In this document: positions 38,667 through 41,098 of the stretch, piece by piece
How positions within the stretch are numbered: position 1 is the stretch's first letter
How the letters are laid out: every line of letters starts with the position of its first letter
From: Alphaproteobacteria bacterium
GTDB lineage: Bacteria; Pseudomonadota; Alphaproteobacteria; ATCC43930; CGMCC-115725
DNA: 41,098 bases
NCBI GenBank assembly: GCA_019237135.1
Contig: JAFAHQ010000107.1
Coordinates: forward strand, 1 to 41,098
Direction: 5' to 3'
Made by a program: the position numbers and the translations under genes
The notes under the pieces: model-generated
Databases searched by the model: none
The model's input: only the letters and a program-made list of their open reading frames with translations
What the model was told of the DNA's origin: nothing

Positions 38667-39224
38667 TTATGGTTTTGGCGTGGGTAGTGGGAACTCGTCG
38701 AGGTATGGGAGATAGTCCTCCTCGACATCGACCTGCATCGTCTCGAGCAGACGCACCAAGCCGTTGTAGAAAGATATCGTCACGACGAGATCGGTCAGGC
38801 GCTCGTTGTCGAGCCCCCGCCGCAGTGCGGCAAAGGTTTCGTCCGACACGGCGCGCTCGAGCGTCATCTCACGGGCGGCCCGCAACACGGCCCTGGCGAG
38901 CGGATCGAGCGCCGTCGGGCGCCCATCGGTCTCAGCGGCAACGGCGCGAATCTCGTCGTCCGAAACACCGACCTCTCGACCGATCCTGACATGGTGTGAG
39001 AACCCCCAGGCCGAGCGCGTCAGATAGCTGACCTGAAGGATCGCCAGCTCGCGTAACCTCGGGTCGAGGCGGCTGCCGTCCCGGATAAACCTCGCCAGAG
39101 TGTTGAGGCTGCGCGCGGCGCGCGGACTGTGCGCGAGGACCCGATAGAGGTTGAGGTTCCGCGCCAGCAGGTCCTGATGTTCGGGCAAGAGATCGGATTT
39201 GTCCAGGTAGGGCAGGCGCGCCAT
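38667..39224 (-). CDS. carboxymuconolactone decarboxylase family protein
   Basis: MARLPYLDKSDLLPEHQDLLARNLNLYRVLAHSPRAARSLNTLARFIRDGSRLDPRLRELAILQVSYLTRSAWGFSHHVRIGREVGVSDDEIRAV: CMD/AhpD-type domain; upstream extension of the listed ORF rejected. Confidence 0.92.
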   Translation of the reverse strand: MARLPYLDKSDLLPEHQDLLARNLNLYRVLAHSPRAARSLNTLARFIRDGSRLDPRLRELAILQVSYLTRSAWGFSHHVRIGREVGVSDDEIRAVAAETDGRPTALDPLARAVLRAAREMTLERAVSDETFAALRRGLDNERLTDLVVTISFYNGLVRLLETMQVDVEEDYLPYLDEFPLPTPKP

Positions 39225-39250
39225 CCCTCGATTCCTCCCCGCCGCTCGTA

Positions 39251-40066
39251 TTACTCGGGTGCCCTGGCCGGTCCGACCAACGTTGCGCCGCCGTCGACGA
39301 CCAGGGTTTGGCCAGTGATATAACGCGCCTCGGCCGACAACAAGAAGCGGACCGCGCGGCCGATGTCCCAGCCGGTGCCTTCGAGGCCTAGAACCGAGGC
39401 TTTGCGGCGCGCTTCGCGACCGGCAGCGGTCATCTGCCGGGAGTAGACCATCGGGGTATAGACGGGCCCTGGCGCCACGCAATTGACGCGGATGCCGTCC
39501 GGGCCGTGATCGACCGCCATCGCCCGGGTCAGGGCGATCACCGCGCCTTTCGAGGTCGAGTAGGCGGTGAGCCCGCGCGGCCGTAGGGCGGAGATCGACG
39601 AGACGTTGACGATGGCGCCGCCACCAGCGGTCTCCTTCATCGCCGGAATGGCATGGCGCGACACGAGGAACATGCTGTCGACATTCACTTGCATGACCCG
39701 GCGCCAGTTCTCGGGCGCCATGTCGACAACACTGCCGCGGCCGCCGATCCCGACATTGTTGTCGAGGCAATCGAGCCGGCCGAACCGCGTCAGCGCGGCC
39801 GCCACCATCGCTTTTGCTTGCTGCTCGTCGGCGACGTCGGCGACAAAGGCGGCGGCGGTGCCGCCTTCGTTCGCGATCATCTCCACTGTCCCTTCGGCCC
39901 GCTCGCGCTCGAGATCGACAACCAGCACCCGGGCGCCGGCCCGGGCTAACAGGATCGCCGCCGCGCGGCCGTTGCCGATCCCGTCGTTTATCGCGCCGCC
40001 GCCGGTAACGATCGCGACCTTGCCGACGAGACCAAAAGGATCGTCGCGCGTCGTCTTCTCGGCCAT
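39251..40066 (-). CDS. SDR family NAD(P)-dependent oxidoreductase
   Basis: GKVAIVTGGGAINDGIGNGRAAAILLARAGARVLVVDL...NNVGIGG...VNVSSISALRPRGLTAYSTSKGAVIALTRAMAVDHGPDGIRVNCVAPGPVYTPM: TGxxxGIG-like, YxxxK and PG motifs. Confidence 0.95.
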   Translation of the reverse strand: MAEKTTRDDPFGLVGKVAIVTGGGAINDGIGNGRAAAILLARAGARVLVVDLERERAEGTVEMIANEGGTAAAFVADVADEQQAKAMVAAALTRFGRLDCLDNNVGIGGRGSVVDMAPENWRRVMQVNVDSMFLVSRHAIPAMKETAGGGAIVNVSSISALRPRGLTAYSTSKGAVIALTRAMAVDHGPDGIRVNCVAPGPVYTPMVYSRQMTAAGREARRKASVLGLEGTGWDIGRAVRFLLSAEARYITGQTLVVDGGATLVGPARAPE

Positions 40067-40086
40067 CAGCGTCCTCCCTGATAGGT

Positions 40087-40112
40087 GTCCTTCCCCTCGT
40101 GACGGGGAGGAC
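40087..40112. repeat. intergenic hairpin (imperfect inverted repeat)
   Basis: GTCCTTCCCC-TCGTGAC-GGGGAGGAC, one unpaired T; between the stop of the cupin gene (40120) and the start of the SDR gene (40066). Confidence 0.65.
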
Positions 40113-40119
40113 TAGCGCC

Positions 40120-41097
40120 TCAAGCGTTGCCGAGCTGCTCGCGCCACAGACCGAGCTTCTCCTGCACCGGGCGATCCGAATAGCTGAACAGCACACACTC
40201 GCCCTCAGCATGGTGGCTCACCGGTACCCAGCTCGGCACGACAAAAATGTCGTGCGGCTGCCAGCGGAAGACCTGATCGCCGACCCGGCTCTCACCCTCG
40301 CCCTCGACCACGACAAAGACGGTTCCGTCGGTCGAGCGGTAAGGGCGGGTTGCAAAACCCTTGGGCAACAGCTGGACAAAGGTGCCGATTGTCGGCATCG
40401 CGAAATCACCGCTCGCCGGGTTGACGTAGCGCAGCTTGTGCCCGTGGCAGGGATCCGGTTCCTCGTTTCGGCTCAGCGCGTCGAGCGACTCGCGCGAGCG
40501 CACATAGGGGTAGTTGAAGACCGGCGAGGTCTTGACCGCGGGCTTCCAGTCGACCGGCGCCAGATTGTTGGCAAACCGCGCGGCATTGTCGCCCTCGGGG
40601 CGGGTGACGGTTTGCACGTCCGCCTCGCCCGGCTCGGCAAAGCTCGCATCGAGCAGGTGGACGATCGGGATGTCGAGCCCGTCGAGCCACACCATCGGTT
40701 GCTGGGTGTCGTTGCCGTGGTCGTGCCAGGTCCAGCTGGGCGTGATCACAAAGTCGCCCGGCATCATCGTCGTGCGCTCGCCGTCGACGGCGGTATAGGC
40801 GCCCTCGCCCTCGATGATGAAGCGCAGCGCCGATTGCGTGTGGCGGTGCGCGGGGGCCACCTCGCCGGGCAGGATCAGCTGCAGCCCGGCGAACAGCGAA
40901 TGGGTTATCGAGGTCTGGCCCTTGAGGCCCGGATTTTCGAGGATCAGCACCCGCCGTGTGGCTTCCTGCGCGGTGATCAGCCCGCCCGATTGCATCAGAT
41001 AGGGGCGGATTTCGTCATAGTGCCAGATCGCCGGCCGGCACGGCGTCGTCGGCTGCGGCGTGACCAATCCATGCAGCCGCTCCCACAAGGGCGCCAT
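40120..41097 (-). CDS. cupin protein, gentisate 1,2-dioxygenase-like; N-terminus possibly truncated by window edge
   Basis: Bicupin: LFAGLQLILPGEVAPAHRHTQSALRFIIEGEGAYTAVDGERTTMMPGDFVITPSWTWHDHGND...MVWLDGLDIP...FNYPYVRSRESLDAL: gentisate/1-hydroxy-2-naphthoate dioxygenase signature. Confidence 0.92.
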   Translation of the reverse strand: MAPLWERLHGLVTPQPTTPCRPAIWHYDEIRPYLMQSGGLITAQEATRRVLILENPGLKGQTSITHSLFAGLQLILPGEVAPAHRHTQSALRFIIEGEGAYTAVDGERTTMMPGDFVITPSWTWHDHGNDTQQPMVWLDGLDIPIVHLLDASFAEPGEADVQTVTRPEGDNAARFANNLAPVDWKPAVKTSPVFNYPYVRSRESLDALSRNEEPDPCHGHKLRYVNPASGDFAMPTIGTFVQLLPKGFATRPYRSTDGTVFVVVEGEGESRVGDQVFRWQPHDIFVVPSWVPVSHHAEGECVLFSYSDRPVQEKLGLWREQLGNA

Positions 41098-41098
41098 G

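Noticed and set aside
39225-40211. N-terminal extension of the ORF 38667-40211
   Set aside because: Arg-rich translation overlapping the SDR gene out of frame; the real protein starts at MARLPYLDKSD.
1-41098. CRISPR arrays, transposases, integrases, prophage, toxin-antitoxin or defence systems
   Set aside because: None found: no regularly spaced repeats beyond the short 21-bp degenerate array (which has no spacers), and no recombinase motifs among the ORFs.

Overview
The window is a GC-rich bacterial chromosomal segment, most likely alphaproteobacterial. This is inferred from gene content: MucR/Ros regulator, yceD-rpmF-plsX-fabH-ihfA-merR, era-recO-parC, nrdR-ribD-ribE-ribH-nusB-thiL. Most of it is housekeeping: topoisomerase IV A, Era/RecO, fatty-acid and phospholipid initiation, BamE, H+-pyrophosphatase, riboflavin and thiamine genes, NrdR, GlyA. 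Catabolic or accessory genes lie at both ends: an LLM-class oxidoreductase cut by the left edge, a frameshifted CmcJ-like gene, SMP-30, CaiB/BaiF CoA-transferase, BNR-repeat and VOC proteins on the left; a gentisate-dioxygenase-like cupin, SDR, carboxymuconolactone-decarboxylase-like protein and serine hydrolase on the right. A complete branched-chain-type (Liv) ABC transporter lies downstream of an IlvD/Edd dehydratase, which is divergent from a Kef-type antiporter fused to UspA-like domains. One tRNA-Pro(GGG) is present. I saw no CRISPR array, integrase, transposase, prophage or recognisable defence system, and no clear undescribed multi-gene system. The most interesting sequence-level signals are: (i) a degenerate 21-bp in-frame tandem repeat that contains the ribD stop codon and continues past it; (ii) a probable double-frameshift CmcJ-like gene; (iii) inverted-repeat operator candidates upstream of an XRE regulator; (iv) perfect or near-perfect intergenic hairpins in the catabolic blocks.
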